DNA of 64,000 bases, from positions 45,822-109,821 of the forward strand of contig JAEZDJ010000030.1 in the NCBI GenBank assembly GCA_023429565.1, read 5' to 3'. The position numbers were made by a program, and so were the translations under genes. The notes under the pieces were generated by a model. It was not told where the DNA came from and did no database searches. It saw nothing but the letters and a program-made list of their open reading frames with translations. Source of the stretch: Actinomycetes bacterium. Its GTDB lineage: Bacteria > Actinomycetota > Coriobacteriia > Coriobacteriales > Eggerthellaceae. Position 1 is the stretch's first letter; each line of letters starts with the position of its first letter. Positions 57,186 to 64,000 of this stretch are shown here, piece after piece.

Positions 57186-59081
57186 TTACTGTTTCGCTAT
57201 CGCTTCTGCTGCCAGCTTGCCGGATGTGAGGGCCCATCCGTTGTTGGCTCCGGACGGCGAGTTGGAGCCCATGACTCCTCCCACCACTTCACCCGAAGCG
57301 TACAGGCCTTCAATGACTTGATTGTTGGTGTTGAGCACCTGAAGGCTCTTGTCCACGACAAGGCCACCCATGGTGGTGGCGTACCGTGGCTTCTGCTCCA
57401 CGAGGTAATAGGGTCCAGCGCCAATCTTGTTCTGCAGATATTGGCCGGACCGTCCGAACTCTGCATCCACGCCTGATTCGACTGCCGCGTTGTAGGTGTC
57501 GATGGTCTGCTGCAGCACCGCGGGGTCCATGCCGACGATCTGGGCGAGCTCCGCCACGGTGTCAGCGTGGGCAAAGACGGGGGTTGAGCTACCGTTTGCG
57601 TCGAGATATCCTTCCACTGCCTTTTCGCTGAAGCCGGTGTTCGAGAGCTTCGTGCGCCAAACGTCGAAGTTTTCGGAGTCCATGAACAGATACAGCATAG
57701 AGTCGGTCTGCTGCAGCTCGGCTTCAAGTATGGTGTGATTGCTGGCCTTCTCGTTCACCACGCGCTGGCCTTCGGGATTCACCAGGATGGTGCTCATGGG
57801 CCAGACCAGGATGTTGCTGTCGATGGTCGATTTTGCACGGCCGGACGAGACCTCCACGCCGTTGGGATAGAGCTTGGCGTATTCGATCATGCGGGTGGCG
57901 GCGTCTATGCCGTCTGCCGTGGCCATGGTCAGCCCGTCTCCGGTGGACGACGCCAGGCCATAGTAGAGCGAATCGTTCTTCAGCTGGTCGGTCAGCCAGT
58001 CTTCGCTGTTGCCATAGCCACCTGTTGCCAACACCACCGCATCGGCTTTGAGGGTGTAGGCCGTTCCGTCCTTGCCCTTTGCCGTGATGCCGGTCACCGC
58101 ACCGTTTTCGGAGATCAAGCTTTCTGCAGTGGTGTTCAGGAGCACCTCTGCGCCCGAATCTGCGATGGCTGAGCGCAGCGATTCCGTGGCGCCCGCTCCG
58201 CCTCCTGCATAGGCAAGCTCGCGGTTGTGGCTGTACTCGGCGAGGTCGTGCAGGCCTCCTTCCATGTTGTACTGAACGCCGCAGAAGTCGTGAATCCAAT
58301 CGGTGGTGGCACCGATGTTGTTCGCGTAGAGGTCTATGAGCTCGGGCACGCAGAGATTCTCGCCGTTCGCTTGGAAATCCTCAATCATGGAGTCGGCCGA
58401 GTCGTCCGTGACGCCGGCCTCCTGCTGAAGTGCGCTTCCTTGCACGACCTGATTGCCTCCGCTGACAGAGATGGATCCGCCAAGGCGATAGGTCTTCTCA
58501 ACGAGGATGACGTTCTTGCCCAGTTCCTGTAGGCGGATGGCCGCTGCCATGCCGGAGCCTCCTCCGCCGACGACGATGGCGTCTGCCTGCTTCTCGACAG
58601 TTTGGCTCGACTGCTCCTGGGCGGGAGCCTTCTTGAGTGCCGCGACGTCGCCTCCGGCTTGCGTGACTGCATCGGATATGGCGTTGATCAGCCCCATGCT
58701 TGAAAGCGTCGCACCCGATACGGTGTCGACGCCCAGGCTCTGATATTTCACGATGTCGGAGGGCAGGCTTTCAAGCGCCCCTGCCGCCACCGTGGGGGTC
58801 TCTGCTTGGGATACCACGTCGATGGACTCTATCGCGGTGTCGCTGAAGGTCACCTCCACCGTGATGTCTCCGCCATTTCCTGATCCTGTGCCCGTGTAGG
58901 TGCCGGCAGTATAGTGCTGTGCCTGTTGTGCGGGAGAATCGCTCGAGCTCTTGGGACTGCAGGCGACGAAGCTGGAAACTACCAGCAACGTGCCCAGCAT
59001 GCAGGCAAAGAGCTTGCCGAGATTCCCTTTGACGCTGCTCCGAGATCGCAGCGAACGTGCGGGGATCCGCTTCTGAATCAT
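57186..59081 (-). CDS. Lipoprotein flavocytochrome-like reductase: FMN-binding domain plus FAD-binding domain
   Basis: 631 aa from ATG 59081 (AGGAGG close upstream). The lipoprotein signal ends in LVVSSFVAC (Cys41) without a Tat Arg pair. An FMN-binding domain (about 55-150) carries the flavinylation motif DTVSGAT with Thr125. The FAD_binding_2 reductase domain follows (ADAIVVGGGGSGMAAAIRLQELGKNVILVEK) and runs to the C-terminal GLYASGEVVGGVMGSNSPSGANNGWALTSGKLA. The family passes electrons from a covalent FMN to FAD to reduce fumarate-like or other enoate substrates outside the cell membrane. ApbE next door would attach the FMN. It is divergent from a LuxR regulator. Confidence 0.95.
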   Translation of the reverse strand: MIQKRIPARSLRSRSSVKGNLGKLFACMLGTLLVVSSFVACSPKSSSDSPAQQAQHYTAGTYTGTGSGNGGDITVEVTFSDTAIESIDVVSQAETPTVAAGALESLPSDIVKYQSLGVDTVSGATLSSMGLINAISDAVTQAGGDVAALKKAPAQEQSSQTVEKQADAIVVGGGGSGMAAAIRLQELGKNVILVEKTYRLGGSISVSGGNQVVQGSALQQEAGVTDDSADSMIEDFQANGENLCVPELIDLYANNIGATTDWIHDFCGVQYNMEGGLHDLAEYSHNRELAYAGGGAGATESLRSAIADSGAEVLLNTTAESLISENGAVTGITAKGKDGTAYTLKADAVVLATGGYGNSEDWLTDQLKNDSLYYGLASSTGDGLTMATADGIDAATRMIEYAKLYPNGVEVSSGRAKSTIDSNILVWPMSTILVNPEGQRVVNEKASNHTILEAELQQTDSMLYLFMDSENFDVWRTKLSNTGFSEKAVEGYLDANGSSTPVFAHADTVAELAQIVGMDPAVLQQTIDTYNAAVESGVDAEFGRSGQYLQNKIGAGPYYLVEQKPRYATTMGGLVVDKSLQVLNTNNQVIEGLYASGEVVGGVMGSNSPSGANNGWALTSGKLAAEAIAKQ

Positions 59082-59165
59082 CATACCTCCTGGTTTGATC
59101 GGACGGTGGAGTCCCTCAACTCCCTGACCGACTATGGTACGGAGCGGGGGAGGGATTGAGTAGAG

Positions 59166-59236
59166 CCCCAAACGGGTGCACTGGCCGCTTTTATGCCTTC
59201 AGGTCTTGGTTCTGGCATAGACCCCAAACGGGTTCA
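59166..59236. repeat. Two 15-bp direct repeats between divergent flavoprotein and LuxR genes
   Basis: CCCCAAACGGGTGCA (59166-59180) and CCCCAAACGGGTTCA (59222-59236) are in the same orientation, 56 bases apart, in the 227-base intergenic region. The second copy ends just before a possible -35 (TTGCCG, 59239) with TATAGT at 59264-59269 for the LuxR gene. They are likely regulator binding sites. Confidence 0.75.
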
Positions 59237-59310
59237 TTTTGCCGTCACGCCATGTCGATAGGGTATAGTGAAGCCAAACGCAGGGAGATGCGGCATAGGG
59301 AGATGCGAGC

Positions 59311-60777
59311 GTGGGCGTGAAGTTTTTCAAAACCATACGGCCTTGGCACGTGGGCCTTTTGACCATTCATATATGGATATACTGCACGACCCATCGTCCT
59401 CAGCCCACCGATGACCTGTCAATCATGTCGGTTATGTACGTCGCCCTTTCGGTCTTCTTGATTTTTGTGGTTCTGCGCATGCGTCGCCACCCGTTTTCCA
59501 AGGCCGCCCTGAAGATTCTTGACGTGCTTGCTGCGGCTGGCATGTCCTTGTCGGCCCTGCTGCTGGCCCTTCCTCTGGCCTCTGACCTGTGGACGACTGC
59601 TCTGGGTGCGGCCCTTGGCGGTGTTGGCGTGGGATGGGCCTATCTTCGGTGGGGAGAGTTTTACGCGAATTTGGACATCCATTATGCGGCGCCGCTCATC
59701 TTCCTTTCCATGGCGTTGGGCTCGGTCGGAAAGACGGTGGTTGATGCCCTGCCTGCCGTCCCTGCCACGGTGGTGCTCTCCTGTCTGCCATTCGTCACCT
59801 TCGTCGCGGTCCGGAGGTCTCTGAGGACGGTTCCCGATTCTCCGGCCCCGTATCGCTACTACAACGATCGCACGGTTGGATCGCTCTGGCGTGTCGTTCT
59901 GGGCATAGCCGTGTACAGCTTCACGGTTGGCATCATCCAGTCGGCGTCGCTCGATGCGCTTCCCACGCCTTCCCTCGCTTTGCTGCTCGTGCACCATGGC
60001 GGCGAGGTCGTGCTTTCGCTTGCTCTGCTCGCGTGGGTCGTTTTCTTTGGGAGAGGGCTGAACTTCAGCAGGATATGGCGGCTGGTCCTCGTTCTCATGG
60101 CGACAGCCCTCATTTTTGCTCCCTATCTGGAAGAGGTGCTCGGCAGCTACCTGTTCGCGCTCATCAGGATTGCGCAGACTTTTCTTATCGTGTTCCTTTT
60201 CTTGACCATTGCGGACGTCGCGCGCCACAGCACCTACCGGTGCGCCGTCGTGTTTGCCATGGGCTGGCTTTCGTATTCGCTGCCGTTCTCTGTTGGCAAC
60301 ATGGCGGGAGATGCCCTCCATGTCCTGGGGCAGGATGCATCAGTGGTCATGGCCGCGCTCGTGTGGGTGCTGGTGGTGGTCACGCTGTTTTGCCTCGACG
60401 AGTCCTCGGCCGGCAATCACCTCATTTTCACCGAGCTGAACGACGGCGGCGGAGATGACACGCTTGCCAAGCGCATCGGCTCGGTCCAGGAGACGTTGGA
60501 TGGATCGGAGGCTCCTGATCTGCTTAAGCAAAGATGCCTCGTGCTTTCTCGCGCCTATCGGCTGACGCCGCGCGAACTGGACATCCTGGAGCTGTTGGCA
60601 CGTGGCCGAACGAAGACCTACATCGCCGATGCCTTTTTCATCTCCGAAAACACCGTTCGCGGACATGTGAAGCGGCTGTATGCCAAGCTGGATGTCCACA
60701 GCAAGCAGGAACTGGTCGACCGGGTAGAGTCCGTTGAAGAGGCGTCTCCTTCCGAACCCGGTGGGCCTTACGCTTGA
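59311..60777 (+). CDS. LuxR-family regulator with N-terminal multi-helix membrane domain
   Basis: 488 aa with about 12 predicted membrane helices (residues 10-375), starting GLLTIHIWIYCTT. The C-terminal LuxR helix-turn-helix is LTPRELDILELLARGRTKTYIADAFFISENTVRGHVKRLYAKLDVHSKQEL. It has the same overall design as the regulator at 16631 and is likewise divergent from a flavoprotein, with a pair of direct repeats between. It probably responds to the reductase's substrate through the membrane half. There is no receiver domain. Confidence 0.92.
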   Translation: MGVKFFKTIRPWHVGLLTIHIWIYCTTHRPQPTDDLSIMSVMYVALSVFLIFVVLRMRRHPFSKAALKILDVLAAAGMSLSALLLALPLASDLWTTALGAALGGVGVGWAYLRWGEFYANLDIHYAAPLIFLSMALGSVGKTVVDALPAVPATVVLSCLPFVTFVAVRRSLRTVPDSPAPYRYYNDRTVGSLWRVVLGIAVYSFTVGIIQSASLDALPTPSLALLLVHHGGEVVLSLALLAWVVFFGRGLNFSRIWRLVLVLMATALIFAPYLEEVLGSYLFALIRIAQTFLIVFLFLTIADVARHSTYRCAVVFAMGWLSYSLPFSVGNMAGDALHVLGQDASVVMAALVWVLVVVTLFCLDESSAGNHLIFTELNDGGGDDTLAKRIGSVQETLDGSEAPDLLKQRCLVLSRAYRLTPRELDILELLARGRTKTYIADAFFISENTVRGHVKRLYAKLDVHSKQELVDRVESVEEASPSEPGGPYA

Positions 60778-60840
60778 CGAGCCGCTCCTGCAAGAGGGGC
60801 GCTTCGATGAGAAGGCGTTGTCCATTTGTCACGGGCTGGT

Positions 60841-60856
60841 CATCGGCATGCCGATG
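60841..60856. promoter_or_regulatory. 16-bp perfect palindrome upstream of the LEA-like gene
   Basis: CATCGGCATGCCGATG lies 8 bases upstream of a TACAAT (60865-60870) that could be a -10 element, and 150 bases upstream of the small gene at 61006. It may be an operator. Confidence 0.4.
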
Positions 60857-61005
60857 CGCGGTCGATACAATGGGCTTCACCGGTATGCTGCGCATTCCGG
60901 CGAAGGGTTTCCAAGAACGGGCTCGGGCGATCTCGTCCCGATGATCCAGGCTTTGGAAAACCCGATGCTATTTCGGACGGACCGCGACGAGAAAGGAACG
61001 GAACC

Positions 61006-61293
61006 ATGACGGACATGAATGACATGAAAAACAAAGTCCAAGATGCGGCGCATGACGCGAAGAACGCCGTGAAAGACACCGCGCACGACGTGAAGAACAA
61101 TGCAAAGGACGCTGCGGGCGACGCGAAGGAAAAAGCTCCTGATGTTGCCGGGAATATCAAGGACGCGGCCGGCGATATGGCCGACAACGTGAAACAGGCT
61201 GCTTCTGATGCGGTGGGCAACGCCCAAGACGCGGCAAAAGGCGTGGGAAACGCCGTCCAGGATGCTGTTGGGAAGATCAAGGACAAGTTCTAG
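61006..61293 (+). CDS. LEA-like amphipathic helix protein
   Basis: 95 aa, almost entirely Ala/Lys/Asp/Asn in an 11-residue rhythm (KDAAHDAKNAV, KDTAHDVKNNA, KDAAGDAKEKA). It has no cysteine, no signal peptide and no membrane helix. This is the composition of group-3 LEA and YtxH-like stress proteins that fold into amphipathic helices. GAAAGGAACGG precedes ATG 61006. It is followed by a hairpin at 61328. The role is not established; desiccation or envelope stress is the usual association. Confidence 0.8.
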   Translation: MTDMNDMKNKVQDAAHDAKNAVKDTAHDVKNNAKDAAGDAKEKAPDVAGNIKDAAGDMADNVKQAASDAVGNAQDAAKGVGNAVQDAVGKIKDKF

Positions 61294-61327
61294 CATCCTC
61301 TTGTCAAAGCGGACGGCGAAGGACGGG

Positions 61328-61356
61328 ACACGTCGCCAGTTTTAATGGCGGCGTGT
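61328..61356 (+). terminator. Hairpin after LEA-like gene
   Basis: An 11-bp stem with one G-U pair (61328-61338 with 61346-61356) has a 7-base AT-rich loop. It lies 35 bases after the LEA-like stop and 34 bases before the next ATG. Confidence 0.6.
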
Positions 61357-61390
61357 TCTCATGCCGCGTGCGTTATGGCATACTGCGTCT

Positions 61391-62248
61391 ATGCGACTGT
61401 CCGTCAACACCTACATTCCCCGGAAATCCGCCATCCATGCTGCCGATGCGCGCGTGAAGATCCTGCTGTTGCTGGGCTATTCCATCACGCTCTTTCTGGT
61501 GGATGCATGGTTGGGCCTCCTTTTATGTGCCGCTGTGTTTCTGGCCGTGTTCACGGCCTCCCGTCTCCCCCCCTTCAAGATGATCTCGCTCGTGGCTCCC
61601 TTGGGCGTCATCGCGGCATTCACCGTTCTGTTCAACGGCTTCTCCCTTGACGTTGCGTCGGCCTCTGTGACGGGACCCCCTTTTTTGCCCTTCGGTTCTT
61701 CCTCGCCGGTTTTTTCCGGCCTCGCTCCTGTCCCGATTCTCGGTTCATTCGGGTTCGTTCCTGCTGGCTTCGCACGAGGATGTTTCTTTGCCGGCCGTAT
61801 CCTGCTGTTGCTGGCGGCCAGCCTGGTGGTCAGCTACACGACCACTTCGACGGCTCTGACGGATGCCTTCGCCGGCTTCCTCCGCCCTTTGGGCCGCCTG
61901 CGTATTCCCACGGATGACATCGCCACGGTGTTTTCGCTTGCCCTGAGGTTCGTTCCCGTGACTGCCGAAGAGTTTGGGCGAGTGCATGACGCGCAATGGG
62001 CCCGCGGCGCGCCGTTCGCGGAAGGGTCGCTCTGGAACCGGCTCCGCGCTTGGCAGACGGTGCTCATCCCTCTTTTCGTCGGGCTGTTCCGTCGTGCCGA
62101 TGCGCTGGCCGTGGCCATGGATGCGCGATGCTATGGCGCTCCCGGCATACGCAGGACGTCGCTTGCCGACCGCCGCTTCACGGCGCGGAGCGCCTTCGTT
62201 CTCGTGGTGGGCCTTGTCCTGTGCGTCGTGCTGGCGGTGGGGACCTGA
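61391..62248 (+). CDS. Energy-coupling factor transporter transmembrane protein EcfT
   Basis: 285 aa from ATG 61391 (open frame to 61361; no strong ribosome site). It has five to six membrane helices and the coupling-helix motif AVAMDARCYGAPGIR (Ala-x-Arg-Gly type) near residue 250. EcfT joins a substrate-binding S component to the EcfA ATPases for vitamin or metal uptake. No EcfA or S component is encoded next to it, so it may serve a shared-module system from elsewhere in the genome. The central region (residues about 90-125) is Phe/Pro/Ser-rich. Confidence 0.88.
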   Translation: MRLSVNTYIPRKSAIHAADARVKILLLLGYSITLFLVDAWLGLLLCAAVFLAVFTASRLPPFKMISLVAPLGVIAAFTVLFNGFSLDVASASVTGPPFLPFGSSSPVFSGLAPVPILGSFGFVPAGFARGCFFAGRILLLLAASLVVSYTTTSTALTDAFAGFLRPLGRLRIPTDDIATVFSLALRFVPVTAEEFGRVHDAQWARGAPFAEGSLWNRLRAWQTVLIPLFVGLFRRADALAVAMDARCYGAPGIRRTSLADRRFTARSAFVLVVGLVLCVVLAVGT

Positions 62249-62452
62249 AGCTGCGATGGGGCGGGGCAGCGCTCGTGCGCTTCCCGATGGGGCTGTTCCT
62301 CGGCAGGGCGCTCGATTTGGAAACATGCGCTTGAACCCAAGCCAACCTTTTGTCATCGGGGTTGTGGGAAACGCGCACGAAATCTGGTTTTGGGCTTTCG
62401 ACGTGCTATGATTTCCCATGGATAAACTCACATTCCTGACTAGGAGGCATTC

Positions 62453-63745
62453 ATGAGCGTCATCATCGATGTGTTCGGTCGCGAGATTCTCGACTCGCGC
62501 GGCAACCCGACGGTGGAAGTGGAGGTCGTGCTGGAAGACGGCGCGTTCGGACGTGCAGCGGTGCCGTCGGGCGCGTCGACGGGCGCGTTCGAGGCCGTCG
62601 AGTTGCGCGATTGCGACAAGGGTCGCTACCTCGGGAAGGGCACGGTGGACGCGGTCGCTCACGTGAACGAGGAGATCGCCGATGCTCTGATAGGCCTGGA
62701 CGCCGACGATCAGCGCGTCATCGACGGCACGATGCTGGAGCTTGACGGCACGGGAAACAAGGGCGTGCTGGGAGCCAACGCAATCTTGGGCGCGTCGCTT
62801 GCCGCAGCAAAGGCCGCCGCAGAAGCTGCTGAGCTGCCTCTGTACCGCTATGTGGGTGGCGTGAATGCCCACGTGTTGCCGACCCCCATGATGAACATCC
62901 TCAACGGAGGCGTGCATGCGGACAACAACGTCGACTTCCAGGAATTCATGATCATGCCGGTAGGCGCCCCCACCTTTGCTGAGGCGCTGCGCTGGTGCGT
63001 CGAGATATATCACACGCTCAAGACGGTGTTGCACGATGCCGGCCTCGGCGGCGGCGTGGGCGACGAAGGGGGATTCGCTCCCAACTTCACCACGAACGAA
63101 GAGCCTCTCGAATACATCGTGAAGGCCTGCGAAGCGGCTGGCTACAAGCCGGGAACCGACATCATGTTCGCCATGGATCCGGCTTCGACGGAATTCTACG
63201 ACAACGCCAAGGGGAAGTACGTGCTGGCAGGCGAGGGCCGCGAGCTCACCTCTTCCGAAATGGTCGATTATTGGGAGGCGCTCGTGGGCAAATATCCCAT
63301 CGTCTCCATCGAAGACGGCATGGCGGAAGAGGATTGGGACGGGTGGAAGCTGCTTACCGAGCGCATTGGCCAACGCGTGCAGCTGGTGGGCGATGACCTG
63401 TTCGTCACGAATTCCAAGCGTTTGGCCAAGGGCATCGCATTGGGCTGTGCCAATGCCATCCTCATCAAGGTGAACCAGATTGGCAGCTTGACCGAGACGC
63501 TTGAGGCGGTGCAGATGGCCAAGGAGTCGGGCTATGCCTGCATCATGAGCCATCGTTCGGGCGAAACGGAAGACACCACCATTGCCGATCTGTCGGTTGC
63601 CTGCAACACGGGGCAGATCAAGACCGGCGCGCCCTGCCGTTCCGACCGCGTGGCGAAGTACAACCAGTTGCTGCGCATCGAGGAGGAACTGGGAGGCGCG
63701 GCTTCCTTTGCGGGAATGTCGGCGTTCTACAACATAAACAAGTAG
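62453..63745 (+). CDS. eno: Enolase
   Basis: 430 aa, full length. Motifs: IDVFGREILDSRGNPTVEVEVVLEDGAFGRAAVPSGASTG, the catalytic GVGDEGGFAPN, metal ligands in FAMDPASTEFYD, IVSIEDGMAEEDWDGW and GDDLFVTN, and the C-terminal SHRSGETEDTTIADLSVA. It converts 2-phosphoglycerate to phosphoenolpyruvate in glycolysis. AGGAGG precedes ATG 62453. Confidence 0.98.
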   Translation: MSVIIDVFGREILDSRGNPTVEVEVVLEDGAFGRAAVPSGASTGAFEAVELRDCDKGRYLGKGTVDAVAHVNEEIADALIGLDADDQRVIDGTMLELDGTGNKGVLGANAILGASLAAAKAAAEAAELPLYRYVGGVNAHVLPTPMMNILNGGVHADNNVDFQEFMIMPVGAPTFAEALRWCVEIYHTLKTVLHDAGLGGGVGDEGGFAPNFTTNEEPLEYIVKACEAAGYKPGTDIMFAMDPASTEFYDNAKGKYVLAGEGRELTSSEMVDYWEALVGKYPIVSIEDGMAEEDWDGWKLLTERIGQRVQLVGDDLFVTNSKRLAKGIALGCANAILIKVNQIGSLTETLEAVQMAKESGYACIMSHRSGETEDTTIADLSVACNTGQIKTGAPCRSDRVAKYNQLLRIEEELGGAASFAGMSAFYNINK

Positions 63746-63790
63746 CAGGGCTTTTGCGCGCGCCTTACGCGTCTCTCGGGTACGCGCTGC

Positions 63791-63829
63791 AGCATGTCGG
63801 CGGCAGCTCTGTCGCCGACATGCTCTTTT
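63791..63829 (+). terminator. Rho-independent terminator after enolase
   Basis: A perfect 12-bp stem, 63791-63802 with 63813-63824, has a 10-base loop and is followed by CTTTT. Confidence 0.9.
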
Positions 63830-64000
63830 CGGGCCCGTCATTGCGGGTTGTCAAACTTGATGTCGCCCTCTCGAGGGAAGCGCCGATTAATTCGGCACGC
63901 CGTCCAGCTAGCTGGCCCGTTTCCCGCCGGATCAGGCTCAGAAATCCTCGGCGTGCCGCCAGCACGCCTGCGGTTTCTTCGCCCGCCCAGCAAGAAGCGG
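63830..64000. other. Window end, no supported gene
   Basis: A short minus-strand frame (63765-63965) reads into the enolase terminator and is not convincing. A near-palindrome GCCGATTAATTCGGC sits at about 63882-63896. Confidence 0.4.

Noticed and set aside
61745..63841. Minus-strand open frame of 698 codons opposite ecfT and enolase
   Set aside because: It is a shadow of enolase and EcfT and also runs through the enolase terminator.
1..64000. CRISPR arrays, insertion sequences, integrases, phage genes, replication origin
   Set aside because: I saw no regularly spaced repeats, transposase or integrase motifs, or DnaA-box clusters anywhere in the window.

Overview
The window is high-GC, densely packed bacterial chromosome. 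The gene set suggests an anaerobic actinobacterium of the Coriobacteriia, probably Eggerthellaceae. The grounds are several secreted FAD 'fumarate reductase-like' flavoproteins (two of the three with a twin-arginine leader), two LuxR regulators carrying a multi-helix membrane domain and divergent from such flavoproteins, a MenG menaquinone methyltransferase, acyl-CoA/Etf genes, the fhs-fchA-folD one-carbon set, HypAB and an HrcA/CIRCE-controlled groESL. This is inference from gene families; there is no rRNA in the window to settle it.

Region 1 (1-10532) is the most unusual. Acyl-CoA genes (enoyl-CoA hydratase, acyl-CoA ligase, acyl-CoA dehydrogenase, DinB/maleylpyruvate-isomerase-like protein) and etfBA surround a complete sigma-54 gene (rpoN) and an AcoR-type sigma-54 activator. 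Consensus -24/-12 promoters lie just upstream of the dehydrogenase (2258-2273) and of etfBA (8768-8784). It reads as a self-contained sigma-54 regulon in a phylum where sigma-54 is not expected.

Region 2 (10575-16513) holds an OmpR-type two-component pair, coaX, and the one-carbon genes fhs, fchA and folD. This FolD lacks the cyclohydrolase lysine. Region 3 (16631-26174) has a membrane LuxR regulator divergent from a Tat flavoprotein, an M24 peptidase, tsaE, a single-chain TsaB-RimI-TsaD fusion and an MFS transporter. Region 4 (26398-32225) has kdpB, kdpD and kdpE, but no kdpA or kdpC nearby. Region 5 (32251-44694) holds menG, an NhaC-type antiporter, an amidohydrolase, tatA-tatC, hypA-hypB, nadE, a second Tat flavoprotein and a NarL-type two-component system.

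Region 6 (44755-54830) has groESL with a CIRCE element, a metal permease, an HD protein, a universal stress protein, tRNA-Lys and tRNA-Gln, and the infA-rpmJ-rpsM-rpsK-rpsD-rpoA-rplQ ribosomal block. Region 7 (54922-60777) is an extracytosolic flavin module: a Gx transporter, a NusG-II protein and the flavin transferase ApbE, beside a lipoprotein flavoprotein with an FMN-attachment motif. That flavoprotein is divergent from a second membrane LuxR regulator, with a 15-bp direct repeat between them. The window ends with a LEA-like small protein, an orphan EcfT and enolase.

The common theme is anaerobic electron disposal: CoA-thioester redox with Etf, menaquinone, exported flavin reductases, and Tat export. 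Each part has local regulation (sigma-54, LuxR, two-component systems).
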